Notes under the pieces: model-generated | Told to the model about the DNA's origin: nothing | What the model saw: the letters and a program-made list of their open reading frames with translations, nothing else | Database searches by the model: none | Program-made: the position numbers and the translations under genes | Shown: one piece after another, positions 7,950 to 16,776 of the stretch | Position numbering within the stretch: position 1 is the first letter of the stretch | Layout of the letters: each line of letters starts with the position of its first letter | Assembly (NCBI RefSeq): GCF_023156385.1 | Contig: NZ_JAKZAK010000002.1 | Location: 1-64,000, forward strand | Source of the DNA: Marinobacter xestospongiae | GTDB lineage: Bacteria; Pseudomonadota; Gammaproteobacteria; Pseudomonadales; Oleiphilaceae | DNA: 64,000 nucleotides | Direction of reading: 5' to 3'

Positions 7950-9248
7950 ATGCTTGAACGACTCTTTCAACTCAAGGCCCACGGCACCACTGTTCGTAAA
8001 GAAGTGATCGCCGGCATCACCACCTTCCTGACCATGGCGTACATCATCGTGGTCAACCCCAGCATCCTGCAGGGCACCGGCATGGACTTCGGGGCAGTGT
8101 TCGTTGCCACCTGCCTGGCCGCCGTTATCGGCACCCTGATCATGGGCCTCTGGGCCAACTACCCCATCGCCCTGGCTCCGGGCATGGGTCTGAACGCTTT
8201 CTTCTCCTTCACCGTGGTCGGCAGCATGGGCTACAGCTGGCAGATCGCGCTCGGAGCGGTGTTCCTGTCCGGCCTGATCTTCTTCCTGCTCAGCATCTTC
8301 CGGGTGCGGGAATGGATCATTAACTCGATTCCGATGTCGCTGCGATTCGGCATCTCGGCCGGTATTGGCTTTTTCCTGGCGCTGATCGCCCTTAAGAACG
8401 CCGGTATCGTGATTGACCACCCGGCCACCCTGGTGGGCATTGGCGATCTGAAGGCGGCCGAGTCCCTGCTGTTCTTCGGTGGGTTTCTGCTGATCTGTGC
8501 CCTCTCCTATCGCCAGGTCACCGGCTCCGTGATGATTGGCATCATCGCCGTCACGGCGGTGGCCATGATGCTGGGACTGGTCGAGTACAAGGGCTTTATT
8601 TCTGCGCCGCCGAGCCTGGCTCCCACCTTCATGCAACTGGACATTGCCGGTGCCCTTGATGTGGCGATGATCAGCGTGATCTTCGCGTTCCTGTTCGTCG
8701 ATCTGTTCGACACGTCCGGCACCCTGATTGGCGCCGCCCAGCGCGGTGGCCTGCTGGATGAGAACGGCAAACTGCCACGACTTGGCCGTGCCCTGATGAG
8801 TGATTCGGTGGCCACCATGTCCGGCGCAACCTTGGGCACCTCCACCACCACCAGCTACATCGAGTCCACCGCCGGTATCGCCGCTGGTGGCCGCACCGGG
8901 CTGACCGCTGTGGTTGTCGCCGCGCTGTTCCTGGCCTGTCTGCTGCTGTCACCGATTGCCAGCATCATTCCGGCCTACGCCACCGCGCCGGCACTGCTGT
9001 ACGTCGCCGTGCTGATGACCAGCGGCCTCAAGCTGATCGACTGGGAAGACGTCACCGAAGCAGCTCCGGCCGTGGTCACCGCACTGATGATGCCGCTGAC
9101 CTTCTCCATCGCCAACGGCATCGCCCTGGGCTTCATCACCTACGCCGCCCTCAAGGCTCTCAGCGGCCGCTGGTCGCAGCTGAGCGCCAGCGTTGCCATC
9201 ATCGCCGTTGTGTTCGTCCTTAAATTCATCTTCCTGGATGCGGCCTGA
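7950..9248 (+). CDS. NCS2-family guanine/hypoxanthine permease (AzgA type)
   Basis: A 432-residue inner-membrane transporter with 12 or more hydrophobic segments. It starts [20 protein letters not shown] and has the AzgA-branch hallmarks: [16 protein letters not shown], the [13 protein letters not shown] substrate-site motif near residue 80, [13 protein letters not shown] in the middle and [11 protein letters not shown], which lines the purine site. It imports hypoxanthine, guanine or adenine with protons. The ATG at 7950 is chosen over an upstream in-frame ATG at 7827 because family members begin here; the ribosome site is weak (AAGG). The apt gene follows after 26 nt, so import and salvage of purines are linked in one operon. 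Confidence 0.9.
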   Translation: MLERLFQLKAHGTTVRKEVIAGITTFLTMAYIIVVNPSILQGTGMDFGAVFVATCLAAVIGTLIMGLWANYPIALAPGMGLNAFFSFTVVGSMGYSWQIALGAVFLSGLIFFLLSIFRVREWIINSIPMSLRFGISAGIGFFLALIALKNAGIVIDHPATLVGIGDLKAAESLLFFGGFLLICALSYRQVTGSVMIGIIAVTAVAMMLGLVEYKGFISAPPSLAPTFMQLDIAGALDVAMISVIFAFLFVDLFDTSGTLIGAAQRGGLLDENGKLPRLGRALMSDSVATMSGATLGTSTTTSYIESTAGIAAGGRTGLTAVVVAALFLACLLLSPIASIIPAYATAPALLYVAVLMTSGLKLIDWEDVTEAAPAVVTALMMPLTFSIANGIALGFITYAALKALSGRWSQLSASVAIIAVVFVLKFIFLDAA

Positions 9249-9274
9249 TTGGCCGCAGACTGATCGGAATACCC

Positions 9275-9817
9275 ATGGACTATTTCTCAGAAAGCATCAA
9301 ACAGGCCATCCGGACCGTTCCTGACTGGCCCAAGCCCGGTGTCTCGTTCCGCGACATCACCACCGTGCTGCAGGACCGCACTGCGTTTCGCAAGCTCATC
9401 GACGCCTTTGTTCACCGTTACCACGGCCAGAATATCGACGCCGTGGCTGCGGTGGATGCCCGTGGCTTTATCATCGGCTCGGCACTGGCCTACGAGCTGA
9501 ACGCCAGCCTGGTGCTGGTGCGGAAGAAGGGCAAGCTGCCGTTCGACACCCTGGTGGAAGACTACGAACTGGAATACGGCACCGCCTCGGTGGAGCTGCA
9601 CAAGGATGCCTTCCACGAGGGCGACCGGGTGATCCTGGTGGACGATCTGATCGCCACCGGCGGCACCATGCTGGCGGCTTCCCGGCTGATTCGCCGGATC
9701 GGGGCCGAGATCGTCGAGGTCGCCGCGATGATTGACCTGCCCGACCTGGGGGGCTCGCAAAAGCTGCGTGAAGAAGAACTGGCGGTTTATACTGTCTGTT
9801 CTTTCGAGGGGGACTAA
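9275..9817 (+). CDS. apt: Adenine phosphoribosyltransferase
   Basis: A 180-residue type I phosphoribosyltransferase converting adenine plus PRPP to AMP and pyrophosphate in the cytoplasm. The PRPP-binding loop is [17 protein letters not shown] (near residues 122-138). The N-terminal [18 protein letters not shown] is the APT-specific opening, and [16 protein letters not shown] with [12 protein letters not shown] form the base- and pyrophosphate-binding parts. The length equals the usual 170-185. It lies directly after the purine permease gene, which supports the salvage function. Confidence 0.96.
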   Translation: MDYFSESIKQAIRTVPDWPKPGVSFRDITTVLQDRTAFRKLIDAFVHRYHGQNIDAVAAVDARGFIIGSALAYELNASLVLVRKKGKLPFDTLVEDYELEYGTASVELHKDAFHEGDRVILVDDLIATGGTMLAASRLIRRIGAEIVEVAAMIDLPDLGGSQKLREEELAVYTVCSFEGD

Positions 9818-9875
9818 ACCGTCCCCCGGCTCACTCTGCATGCCCCGGGGCGCAGCACCAACAAGGAGATCGATC

Positions 9876-10556
9876 ATGCCTGAATACCAACACCACTGGA
9901 AAGACGGCACGCCGATCCACTTCCCCCTGGGCAAGATCGTCTGCGTGGGCCGCAATTACGCCGCCCACGCCGAAGAGCTGAACAACCCCATTCCGGAAAC
10001 CCCGCTGCTGTTCATCAAACCGGCCAGCTCGGCCATGTACATCACCCGGCCGCTGGCACCCCCAAAGGACCAGGGCTCGGTGCACTTCGAGACCGAACTG
10101 GCAGTACTGATTGGCCAGCCGCTCTCCGCCGCGACCGAAACCCAGGCCCGGGACGCCATTCTCGGCTACGGCCTGGCTCTCGATCTCACCCTGAGAGATG
10201 TCCAGTCTGAGCTCAAGACCAAGGGGCACCCCTGGGAACGCGCCAAGGCCTTTGACGGCGCCTGCCCACTCTCCCCGTTTATCAGCGCCCAGGGCCTGAG
10301 CCCGGAAACGCTGCACTTCACCCTCGACATCAACGGCGAACGCCGCCAGACCGGCGATACCGGTGACATGCTCAACCCGGTGGTGCCACTGATCCAACAC
10401 ATCAGCCAGATCTTCAGCCTGCAGCCGGGGGACGTGATCCTGACCGGAACGCCTGCGGGTGTCGGCGCCCTCGAAAGCGGCCACACACTCTCCCTGTCAC
10501 TGCTGCCTGATCCGGAGCGGGACCCGGCCCTGTTCGTCGAAACCACCGTGGTGTAA
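9876..10556 (+). CDS. Fumarylacetoacetate hydrolase family protein (YcgM-like)
   Basis: A 226-residue FAH-fold enzyme. It has KIVCVGRNYAAHAEEL at the N-terminus, the metal-binding acidic residues in VHFETELAVLIG, the LDLTLRDVQ segment with the third acidic ligand, and the C-terminal GDVILTGTPAGVGAL that closes the active site. Short relatives such as YcgM and human FAHD1 cleave acylpyruvates or decarboxylate oxaloacetate with Mg2+. An exact substrate cannot be given. The start at 9876 has AAGGAG at ideal spacing; the longer frame from 9732 runs inside apt and is rejected. It follows apt by 58 nt, possibly in the same transcript. Confidence 0.87.
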   Translation: MPEYQHHWKDGTPIHFPLGKIVCVGRNYAAHAEELNNPIPETPLLFIKPASSAMYITRPLAPPKDQGSVHFETELAVLIGQPLSAATETQARDAILGYGLALDLTLRDVQSELKTKGHPWERAKAFDGACPLSPFISAQGLSPETLHFTLDINGERRQTGDTGDMLNPVVPLIQHISQIFSLQPGDVILTGTPAGVGALESGHTLSLSLLPDPERDPALFVETTVV

Positions 10557-10642
10557 GGTCAGCGGGGCACCACTTTTGCTGGTGGCCTGGCTCTCAGCAG
10601 ACTCTGAGCAAACCGTTTTCGGACAGTGGACGTACCCAAAGC

Positions 10643-11953
10643 ATGGCCAAGAAACCAATCACATCCCGCGGTGGACGCTTCTTCAAACTCGCCGGCATGA
10701 CCGCCTCAGTGGCCGGTCAGTATGCCGGCCAGCGGGCGCGACGGCTGATCGGCCGGGAGCAGGACGAACAGGCCCGCAGCGAAAGCTACGGCAAGATGGC
10801 CGACCAGATTGCCGGCACCCTGGGAGAACTCAAGGGCGCGGTGATGAAGGTGGGACAGATCGCGTCCCAGACCCAGGATTTCCTGCCCAAGGAATTCTCA
10901 GACGCGCTGCAACGGCTGCAGAAAGAAGCGCCACCCATGCCTTTCGAGGTGATCACCGCCCAGGTCGAGCAGGAACTGGGCAAACCCGTTCATGAACTGT
11001 TCGAGTACCTGCAGGAGGAGCCCTACGCCGCCGCCTCCATTGGCCAGGTTCATCGCGCCCGCCTGCATGACGGCACCGACGTGATCGTCAAGGTGCAGTA
11101 TCCTGGGGTGGACGACTCCTGCGATTCCGACCTCAAGCAGCTGCGCATGGCGTTGCGCCTGGGTGGGCTGCTGAAAATGCCGAAGGAAAGCGTTGACCAG
11201 CTGTTCGCCGAGATTCGCGAACGCCTGAAGGAAGAGCTGGATTACGACAACGAAGCCCGCAACATTCATCTGTTCCGGGATTTCCACAAGGACGATTCCG
11301 GCGTACTGATTCCTGCGGTGATCGACAGCCACTCCACCCGCAGGGTGCTGACCCTGGAGCTGGTGGAAGGCGACCACATCAGCCAGGTGTCTCCGGAACG
11401 CTACAGCCAGGACACGATCAACCAGATCGGTCACCGGATTTTCGTCACCATGGCGGACCAGCTGTTCCGCTACCAGTGCATCCACGGCGACCCGCATGCC
11501 GGCAACTTTGCCTATCGCCCGGATGGCACCATCATCCTCTACGACTTTGGGTGCGTGAAGAAGCTCAAGCCGGAGATCGTCACGGCCTACCGCAACGCCC
11601 TGGTGGCGGCACTGGAGGAGGATTACCAGGCGCTGGATCGCCACCTGATTGATCTGGGGGCGCGGGTGGAGAACAAGCCGGCCATCGATGAAGCCTACTA
11701 CGCCATGTGGCGGGACATCCTGATCCGCCCGTTCGACGGCCATCAGCCCTACGACTTCGCCGATTCCGAAATCCACAAGGACGTCGCCGCCAAGACCAGC
11801 ACCGTGTTCCAGTACCTGGACTACTTCAAGCCGCCGGTGGAAAGCATTTTCATTGACCGAATGATCGCCGGCCACTATTGGATGCTGAAGCGACTAGGGG
11901 TGCAGGCGGCGTTCCGCTCGGAACTGGAGAAGTATCTGGCAGCCGCCGGTTAA
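10643..11953 (+). CDS. ABC1/UbiB-family atypical kinase (AarF-like)
   Basis: A 436-residue member of the ABC1/ADCK/UbiB family. All hallmark elements are seen: the KxGQ helix (VMKVGQIASQ, near residue 70), the Ala-rich loop AAASIGQVHRA in place of the kinase Gly-rich loop, the lysine in VIVKVQYPG, ELDYDNEARN, the catalytic HGDPHAGN and YDFG. Family members support ubiquinone biosynthesis or lipid homeostasis through ATPase or kinase activity. This one is shorter than UbiB (about 540) and lacks its C-terminal transmembrane pair, so it is a paralogue rather than ubiB itself. It stands alone, with convergent sirtuin and dehydrogenase genes downstream. Confidence 0.87.
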   Translation: MAKKPITSRGGRFFKLAGMTASVAGQYAGQRARRLIGREQDEQARSESYGKMADQIAGTLGELKGAVMKVGQIASQTQDFLPKEFSDALQRLQKEAPPMPFEVITAQVEQELGKPVHELFEYLQEEPYAAASIGQVHRARLHDGTDVIVKVQYPGVDDSCDSDLKQLRMALRLGGLLKMPKESVDQLFAEIRERLKEELDYDNEARNIHLFRDFHKDDSGVLIPAVIDSHSTRRVLTLELVEGDHISQVSPERYSQDTINQIGHRIFVTMADQLFRYQCIHGDPHAGNFAYRPDGTIILYDFGCVKKLKPEIVTAYRNALVAALEEDYQALDRHLIDLGARVENKPAIDEAYYAMWRDILIRPFDGHQPYDFADSEIHKDVAAKTSTVFQYLDYFKPPVESIFIDRMIAGHYWMLKRLGVQAAFRSELEKYLAAAG

Positions 11954-11984
11954 CTGCCAAGGCACACCGGTCGCTGCCTGGTTG

Positions 11985-12665
11985 CTACAGCATAAGGCTG
12001 GTCAACCACTCCGCCACGCCCTCGCTGGCGCCCTTGCGAATCACCCGGGCACGGGACACGCTCGCCGGCTCGCCCGGGTCGATCACCGTGATCGGCACAT
12101 GAGCGTCAATCTCATGCACCAGTCCGGCGGCGGGGTAGACCTGCAATGACGTCCCTACGATCAGCAGCTGGTCCGCGGTACGCACCACGTCCGCAGCGAC
12201 CTCGATCATCGGAACCTCTTCACCAAACCAGACGATGTGGGGCCGGAGCTGGGCGCCACGATCACAGGTGTCGCCCAGGGCAATCGGGTCACAGCCGATG
12301 TCGTAAACCTGGTCCGGATAGCGGCTGCTGCGCACCTTGGTGAGTTCACCGTGGAGGTGGATCACCTGGCTTGAACCGGCGCGTTCGTGCAGGTTGTCCA
12401 CATTCTGGGTCACGATGGAGACCCGATACTGCGCCTCCAGCTCCGCCAGCAGTTGATGGGCCCGGTTCGGCTCCACACTGGCCAGCTGGCGGCGACGCTC
12501 GTTGTAGAACCGCAACACCAGCTCCGGATTGCGCTCGAAAGCCTCCGGTGTGGCCACGTCGTACACACTGTGCTGCTCCCACAGACCGCCGTTGTCACGG
12601 AACGTGGAAAGCCCGCTTTCGGCGCTGATACCAGCGCCGGTCAGTACGACAATGTGCGGTTTCAC
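11985..12665 (-). CDS. cobB: Sir2-type NAD+-dependent protein deacylase (class III, CobB-like)
   Basis: A 226-residue sirtuin. It has the NAD-binding GAGISAESGLSTFRD (residues 10-24), TQNVDNLHERAG, the catalytic His in HLHGEL, and LRPHIVWFGEEVP. The Tyr and Arg of FYNERRRQL, which in class III sirtuins recognise acidic acyl groups, are present, so desuccinylase or demalonylase activity as well as deacetylase activity is likely. The zinc module is degenerate, retaining two Cys (IGC and DTC). The start is GTG at 12665, overlapping the stop of the D-2-hydroxyglutarate dehydrogenase gene as GTGA, so the two are translationally coupled. The enzyme may tune the metabolic enzymes it is linked to. 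Confidence 0.9.
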   Translation of the reverse strand: MKPHIVVLTGAGISAESGLSTFRDNGGLWEQHSVYDVATPEAFERNPELVLRFYNERRRQLASVEPNRAHQLLAELEAQYRVSIVTQNVDNLHERAGSSQVIHLHGELTKVRSSRYPDQVYDIGCDPIALGDTCDRGAQLRPHIVWFGEEVPMIEVAADVVRTADQLLIVGTSLQVYPAAGLVHEIDAHVPITVIDPGEPASVSRARVIRKGASEGVAEWLTSLML

Positions 12666-14056
12666 AGATCGAACACCTTGCCGGGGTTCATCACCCCCTT
12701 GGGATCAAACACCTGCTTGATGGCTCGCAGGTAGTCAATTTCGGTCTCACTGCGGGTGTACTGCAGGTAGGGCTTCTTGGTCATGCCCACGCCATGCTCG
12801 GCAGAGACACTGCCCTGGTAACGCTCGACAATCTCGAACACCCATTTGTTGACCTGCTGGCATTTCTCGAAGAAATCCTCCTTCGGCAGATCTTCCGGCT
12901 TGAGGATGTTCAGGTGGAGATTGCCATCACCAATATGGCCGAACCAGATGATCTCAAAGTCGGGGTAATGCTCGGTCACCACCTGGTCGATCTCGGTGAG
13001 GAACTCCGGCACTTTGGACACCACTACGGAGATGTCGTTCTTGTAGGGCGTGCGGGGCGCAATGGACTCGGAGATGCCTTCGCGCAGCATCCACAGGTTC
13101 TTGGCCTGGGTTTCGCTCTGGCTGATCACCCCATCCAGCACCCAGCCATTCTCGACACACTGTTCAAACAGTCCCATGGCATCGTCCATCACCTGGTCAG
13201 ACACCGCCTCAAACTCCAGCAGCGCGTAGTAAGGCGCCTCGGTTTCGAACGGTGCCTGCACCTGGCCGTGCGCCAGTACATGCTGCATGGCCTGATGGGA
13301 GAAGAACTCATACGCCGTCAGGTCGATGCGGTTCTGGAAGGTCTGCAGCACATCCATGGTGTTGGTGAGGTCATTGAGCCCCAGCACCAGCACGGTCAGG
13401 TTGTCGGGCTTGCGGGTCAGCTTCATGGTGGCTTCGGTGATGAAGCCCAGAGTGCCCTCGGCGCCGATAAACAGGTGGCGCAGGTCGTAACCGGTGTTGT
13501 TCTTCTCCAGATCCTTATTGAGCTCAAGGACATCGCCTTTGCCCGTCACCACCGTGAGACCAGCCACCCAGTCGCGGCTCATGCCATAACGAATCACCTT
13601 GATACCGCCGGCGTTGGTGGACAAATTACCACCCAGCTGGCTGGACCCGGCCGAGGCGAAATCCACCGGGTAATAGAGGCCGTTGTCCTCGGCAAACGTC
13701 TGCAACTGCTCGGTGATCACCCCGGCCTGACAACGCACGGTACGGTCACTGGCGTTGAAATCGACAATCTGGTTCATGTAGTCGAACGCCACCACCACTT
13801 CACCATTGGCCGCGACAGCTCCGGCACTCAGACCGGTACGTCCGCCCGAGGGTACCAGCGCCACGTCGGCCTCATTGGCAAATTTCACCAGTGCCTGCAC
13901 CTGTTCGGTGGTCTTGGGAAACACGATGGCCAGGGGCTTGGGCGGATAGATCTTGGTCCAGTCCTTGCCGTAGTTGTCCAGGTCGGCGGGATCGGTCAGG
14001 ACTTTGCCTTCATCCACCAGGGTCTTGAGCGTGGCGATGATCTGTTCGGGAGTCAT
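12662..14056 (-). CDS. D-2-hydroxyglutarate dehydrogenase (FAD-binding oxidoreductase)
   Basis: A 464-residue VAO/PCMH-type flavoprotein. The FAD domain contains IVFPKTTEQVQALVKFANE and the pyrophosphate loop PSGGRTGLSAGAVAA (near residues 69-83), then SAGSSQLGGNLSTNAGG. The C-terminal half has the substrate/metal histidines in FGHIGDGNLHLNI and ends with SAEHGVGMTKKPYL and DPKGVMNPGKVFDL. It faces divergently from serA. In Pseudomonas this pair is known: SerA reduces 2-oxoglutarate to D-2-hydroxyglutarate as it oxidises 3-phosphoglycerate, and this enzyme re-oxidises the by-product, passing electrons to an electron-transfer flavoprotein. The gene neighbourhood makes that role much more likely than a glycolate or D-lactate oxidase. 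Its stop overlaps the sirtuin start by 4 nt. Confidence 0.9.
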   Translation of the reverse strand: MTPEQIIATLKTLVDEGKVLTDPADLDNYGKDWTKIYPPKPLAIVFPKTTEQVQALVKFANEADVALVPSGGRTGLSAGAVAANGEVVVAFDYMNQIVDFNASDRTVRCQAGVITEQLQTFAEDNGLYYPVDFASAGSSQLGGNLSTNAGGIKVIRYGMSRDWVAGLTVVTGKGDVLELNKDLEKNNTGYDLRHLFIGAEGTLGFITEATMKLTRKPDNLTVLVLGLNDLTNTMDVLQTFQNRIDLTAYEFFSHQAMQHVLAHGQVQAPFETEAPYYALLEFEAVSDQVMDDAMGLFEQCVENGWVLDGVISQSETQAKNLWMLREGISESIAPRTPYKNDISVVVSKVPEFLTEIDQVVTEHYPDFEIIWFGHIGDGNLHLNILKPEDLPKEDFFEKCQQVNKWVFEIVERYQGSVSAEHGVGMTKKPYLQYTRSETEIDYLRAIKQVFDPKGVMNPGKVFDL

Positions 14057-14277
14057 GGAAGTTCCGGTCTCAATCAGGATGGCACGTTAACGGTTAGGCG
14101 CATAAGCATTATCGGAAAGTGGAATTGATCCGAGCGAATTGATGCGCTGTGAAAATCTGCGTTTATGGTATCATACCGCCCCTGTTCTGTGAGCCTGCCC
14201 CCTTGCAGTAGACGACGCCAGGCTGCACAGATGACACTTCTGTCTTACCACGCGACGAAAGGTCTGGAAGCAAGCCC

Positions 14278-15507
14278 ATGTCTAATACGTCTCTCGAAAA
14301 GAGCAAAATCCGTATCCTGCTGCTGGAAGGCGTGCATCAATCCGCTATTGATACACTGAACGCCGCAGGCTACACCAACATCGAGTACCTGACTCATTCT
14401 CTGGCCGAGGACGATCTGATCGAGAAGATCGCCGACGCCCATTTTGTTGGCATCCGTTCCCGGACCCAACTGACCGAGCGTGTATTCGACGCTGCCAAGA
14501 AGCTGGTGGCCGTGGGCTGTTTCTGCATCGGTACCAACCAGGTGGACCTGAAAGCAGCCACCCGCCGCGGTATCGCCGTGTTCAACGCGCCGTTCTCCAA
14601 CACCCGCAGTGTCGCGGAACTGGTGCTGGCACAGGCTATCCTGCTGCTGCGCGGTGTACCCGAGAAGAATGCCAAGGCCCATCGTGGTGAGTGGATCAAA
14701 TCCGCCAAGAACAGCTACGAGATTCGCGGCAAGAAACTGGGCATCATCGGCTACGGCAACATCGGTACCCAGTTCAGCGTCCTGGCCGAGTCCCTGGGCA
14801 TGGAAGTGTACTTCTACGATGTGGTCTCCAAGCTGTCGATCGGTAACGCCACCCAGGTCAGCACCCTGCAGGAACTGCTGAACATCGCTGACGTGGTCAG
14901 CCTGCACGTTCCGGAAACACCGGCCACCAAGTACATGTTTGGTGCCGAGCAGTTCGCCCAGATGAAGCCGGGCAGCATTCTGATGAACGCCTCCCGCGGT
15001 ACCGTTGTCGACATCGACGCGCTGTCTGAAGCCGTCAGCAGCGGCAAGTTGCTGGGCGCCGCGATTGACGTGTTCCCGGTGGAGCCGAAGTCCAACGACG
15101 AAGAGTTCGTCTCGCCGCTGCGTGAGTTTGACAACGTGATCCTGACCCCGCATGTGGGCGGCTCCACCATGGAAGCGCAGGAGAACATTGGTCGCGAAGT
15201 GGCCGAGAAGCTGTCCATGTACAGCGACAACGGCACCTCCGTGTCGTCCGTCAACTTCCCGGAAGTTGCCCTGCCGTCACACCCCAACCAGCACCGCCTG
15301 CTGCACATCCACGAGAACGTGCCGGGCGTGATGTCCGAGATCAACCAGGTGTTCTCAGAGAACGGCATCAACGTATGCGGTCAGTACCTGCAGACCAAGG
15401 AAGAGATCGGCTACGTGGTCATCGATGTGGACAAGGAGTACGGCGAACTGGCGCTGGAGAAGCTCAAGTCCGTCAAGGGCACCATCCGCTGCCGGGTGCT
15501 GTTCTGA
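14278..15507 (+). CDS. serA: D-3-phosphoglycerate dehydrogenase
   Basis: A 409-residue enzyme that oxidises 3-phosphoglycerate to 3-phosphohydroxypyruvate with NAD+, the first step of serine synthesis. The Rossmann loop GIIGYGNIGTQ lies near residue 156. Catalytic residues are in NASRGTVVDI (Arg), DVFPVEP (Glu) and TPHVGGSTMEAQ (His). The last 75 residues form the ACT regulatory domain (LLHIHENVPGVMSEIN), so serine feedback is expected. The length matches E. coli SerA (410). The ATG at 14278 has GGAAG upstream. It is divergent from the D-2-hydroxyglutarate dehydrogenase across 221 nt and followed by a strong terminator. Confidence 0.97.
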   Translation: MSNTSLEKSKIRILLLEGVHQSAIDTLNAAGYTNIEYLTHSLAEDDLIEKIADAHFVGIRSRTQLTERVFDAAKKLVAVGCFCIGTNQVDLKAATRRGIAVFNAPFSNTRSVAELVLAQAILLLRGVPEKNAKAHRGEWIKSAKNSYEIRGKKLGIIGYGNIGTQFSVLAESLGMEVYFYDVVSKLSIGNATQVSTLQELLNIADVVSLHVPETPATKYMFGAEQFAQMKPGSILMNASRGTVVDIDALSEAVSSGKLLGAAIDVFPVEPKSNDEEFVSPLREFDNVILTPHVGGSTMEAQENIGREVAEKLSMYSDNGTSVSSVNFPEVALPSHPNQHRLLHIHENVPGVMSEINQVFSENGINVCGQYLQTKEEIGYVVIDVDKEYGELALEKLKSVKGTIRCRVLF

Positions 15508-15546
15508 GTCTGGAGGTCGATCGTCGCCGGTAACCGGCACCCTCCG

Positions 15547-15575
15547 AAAACCGCGGCCTGCGCCGCGGTTTTTTT
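15547..15575 (+). terminator. Rho-independent terminator after serA
   Basis: AACCGCGGC (15549-15557), loop CTGC, GCCGCGGTT (15562-15570), then a run of T. A perfect 9-bp GC-rich stem with a T tail about 40 nt after the serA stop, a textbook intrinsic terminator. Confidence 0.93.
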
Positions 15576-15718
15576 GTGCCTGTCAGAACGGGCCGGATTA
15601 ACGACCCGTAAGCCGCTATTCATGCCGGCCACCTTGTAAAATGCCGTCGCGCAGCCATGGTCTAAAGGGTCAGGGCACAAAAGCCCTGCATCACCCACAC
15701 AAGATCAAGGAGCATCCC

Positions 15719-16003
15719 ATGTCTCTGAAGGATTCTTTGTTGCAGAAACTGGAAACCCAGTCCGAGAAGTGGAGCAAGCAGATCGACAACCTGCGCAGCG
15801 AGGCCGATGCCCGCATTGCCGAAGCGCGGGACGAAGCGGCGGAAGCCGAGGTTGAACGGGAGTTCGCGGAGAAGATCAAGGATCTGGAGGGTCGGGTCGA
15901 GACAGCACGTCAGGAACTGTCCAACCTTCGGGATGCCGGCGAAGACAAACTGCAGGATCTGAAGGCCCGTATTGACGACTGGCTGCCCAGCAACGCCAAC
16001 TGA
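15719..16003 (+). CDS. Small coiled-coil protein of unknown function
   Basis: A 94-residue, highly charged, almost wholly helical protein with no signal peptide or membrane segment. Heptad patterns of Leu/Ile/Ala run through KLETQSEKWSKQIDNLRSEA and again through IKDLEGRVETARQELSNLRD, predicting a long coiled coil. The C-terminus ends DDWLPSN. AAGGAG sits 6 nt before the ATG at 15719; longer frames upstream lack a ribosome site. Coiled-coil proteins of this size are widespread and unnamed in Marinobacter and Pseudomonas relatives. It is isolated by the serA terminator upstream and a convergent gene downstream, so the context gives no clue to its role. Confidence 0.8.
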   Translation: MSLKDSLLQKLETQSEKWSKQIDNLRSEADARIAEARDEAAEAEVEREFAEKIKDLEGRVETARQELSNLRDAGEDKLQDLKARIDDWLPSNAN

Positions 16004-16062
16004 GCACCGGCCAGCTGTCCCGGAACCGCCCGTCGGGGCGGCTCCGGATGCCATGCAGGGTA

Positions 16063-16719
16063 TTACTGCTGCATCGGCACCAGGGTCAGCTCCACCCGCC
16101 GGTTCTGTTCACGACCGGCCGCCGTGGAATTGGTGGCGATGGGGTAACGGGGACCATAGCCCACAGCCCGGGTACGACCGGACTGAATGCCCTGCGCCAG
16201 CAGGAAGTCTCGAACTGACCCCGCCCGACGCTCACTCAGCAACTGGTTGAAGTTCTGTGAGCCGGTGCTGTCGGTGTGCCCTTCGATGTTGATGATGGTC
16301 TGGTCAAACTCCTTCAGTACCAGTGCCACCGACTCCAACACCCCATGGAACGACGACTTGATGGTGGACTGGCTGACATCAAAAGTGATGTTGCCCGGCA
16401 TCACCAGCTCAATCTGGTCGCCATTGCGCACCACCCGTACACCGGTGCCTTCCAGCTTGTGGCGAAGCTGGGCTTCCTGGCGGTCCATGTAATAGCCAAT
16501 ACCGCCACCGATGGCCCCACCAGAGGCCGCACCGATCAGCGCACCCTTGCCTCGATCACTCTTGCTGGATGTTGCAGCACCTACCGCTGCGCCGCCAATA
16601 GCGCCAATTACCGCACCGGTGGTGGCATTCGAGACTTTCTCTTCGCCGGTGTATGGATCGTAGGTCATACACCCGCTCAGCGTTGCTGCCGCTGTAACGG
16701 CCAGGATTGTCTTTTTCAC
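16063..16719 (-). CDS. OmpA-family lipoprotein with glycine-zipper domain (YiaD-like)
   Basis: A 218-residue outer-membrane lipoprotein. The signal MKKTILAVTAAATLSGC gives the lipobox LSGC (Cys17). Next comes a glycine-zipper region (GAVIGAIGGAAVGAA and GALIGAASGGAIGGGIGYY, residues 36-77), then the OmpA_C peptidoglycan-binding domain with IINIEGHTDSTGSQNFNQLL, LSERRAGSVRDFL and REQNRRVEL, whose Asp and Arg bind meso-diaminopimelate. It is expected to tie the outer membrane to the cell wall. The start is GTG at 16719 with AGAGG upstream. Length and order match YiaD-type proteins (about 219 residues). It is a single gene. Confidence 0.92.
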   Translation of the reverse strand: MKKTILAVTAAATLSGCMTYDPYTGEEKVSNATTGAVIGAIGGAAVGAATSSKSDRGKGALIGAASGGAIGGGIGYYMDRQEAQLRHKLEGTGVRVVRNGDQIELVMPGNITFDVSQSTIKSSFHGVLESVALVLKEFDQTIINIEGHTDSTGSQNFNQLLSERRAGSVRDFLLAQGIQSGRTRAVGYGPRYPIATNSTAAGREQNRRVELTLVPMQQ

Positions 16720-16776
16720 TGCAACTACACCTCTGCTGTTATGTGAATCCAGCCGTTTGCTGGAAGTCTTCTACCC

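Noticed and set aside
7708-7950. Minus-strand 80-codon frame before the purine permease
   Set aside because: No ribosome site, no recognisable features, and it covers the expected promoter region.
12794-14128. Plus-strand frame (444 codons) opposite the D-2-hydroxyglutarate dehydrogenase gene
   Set aside because: Shadow frame; the minus strand has clear FAD-binding motifs and gene context.
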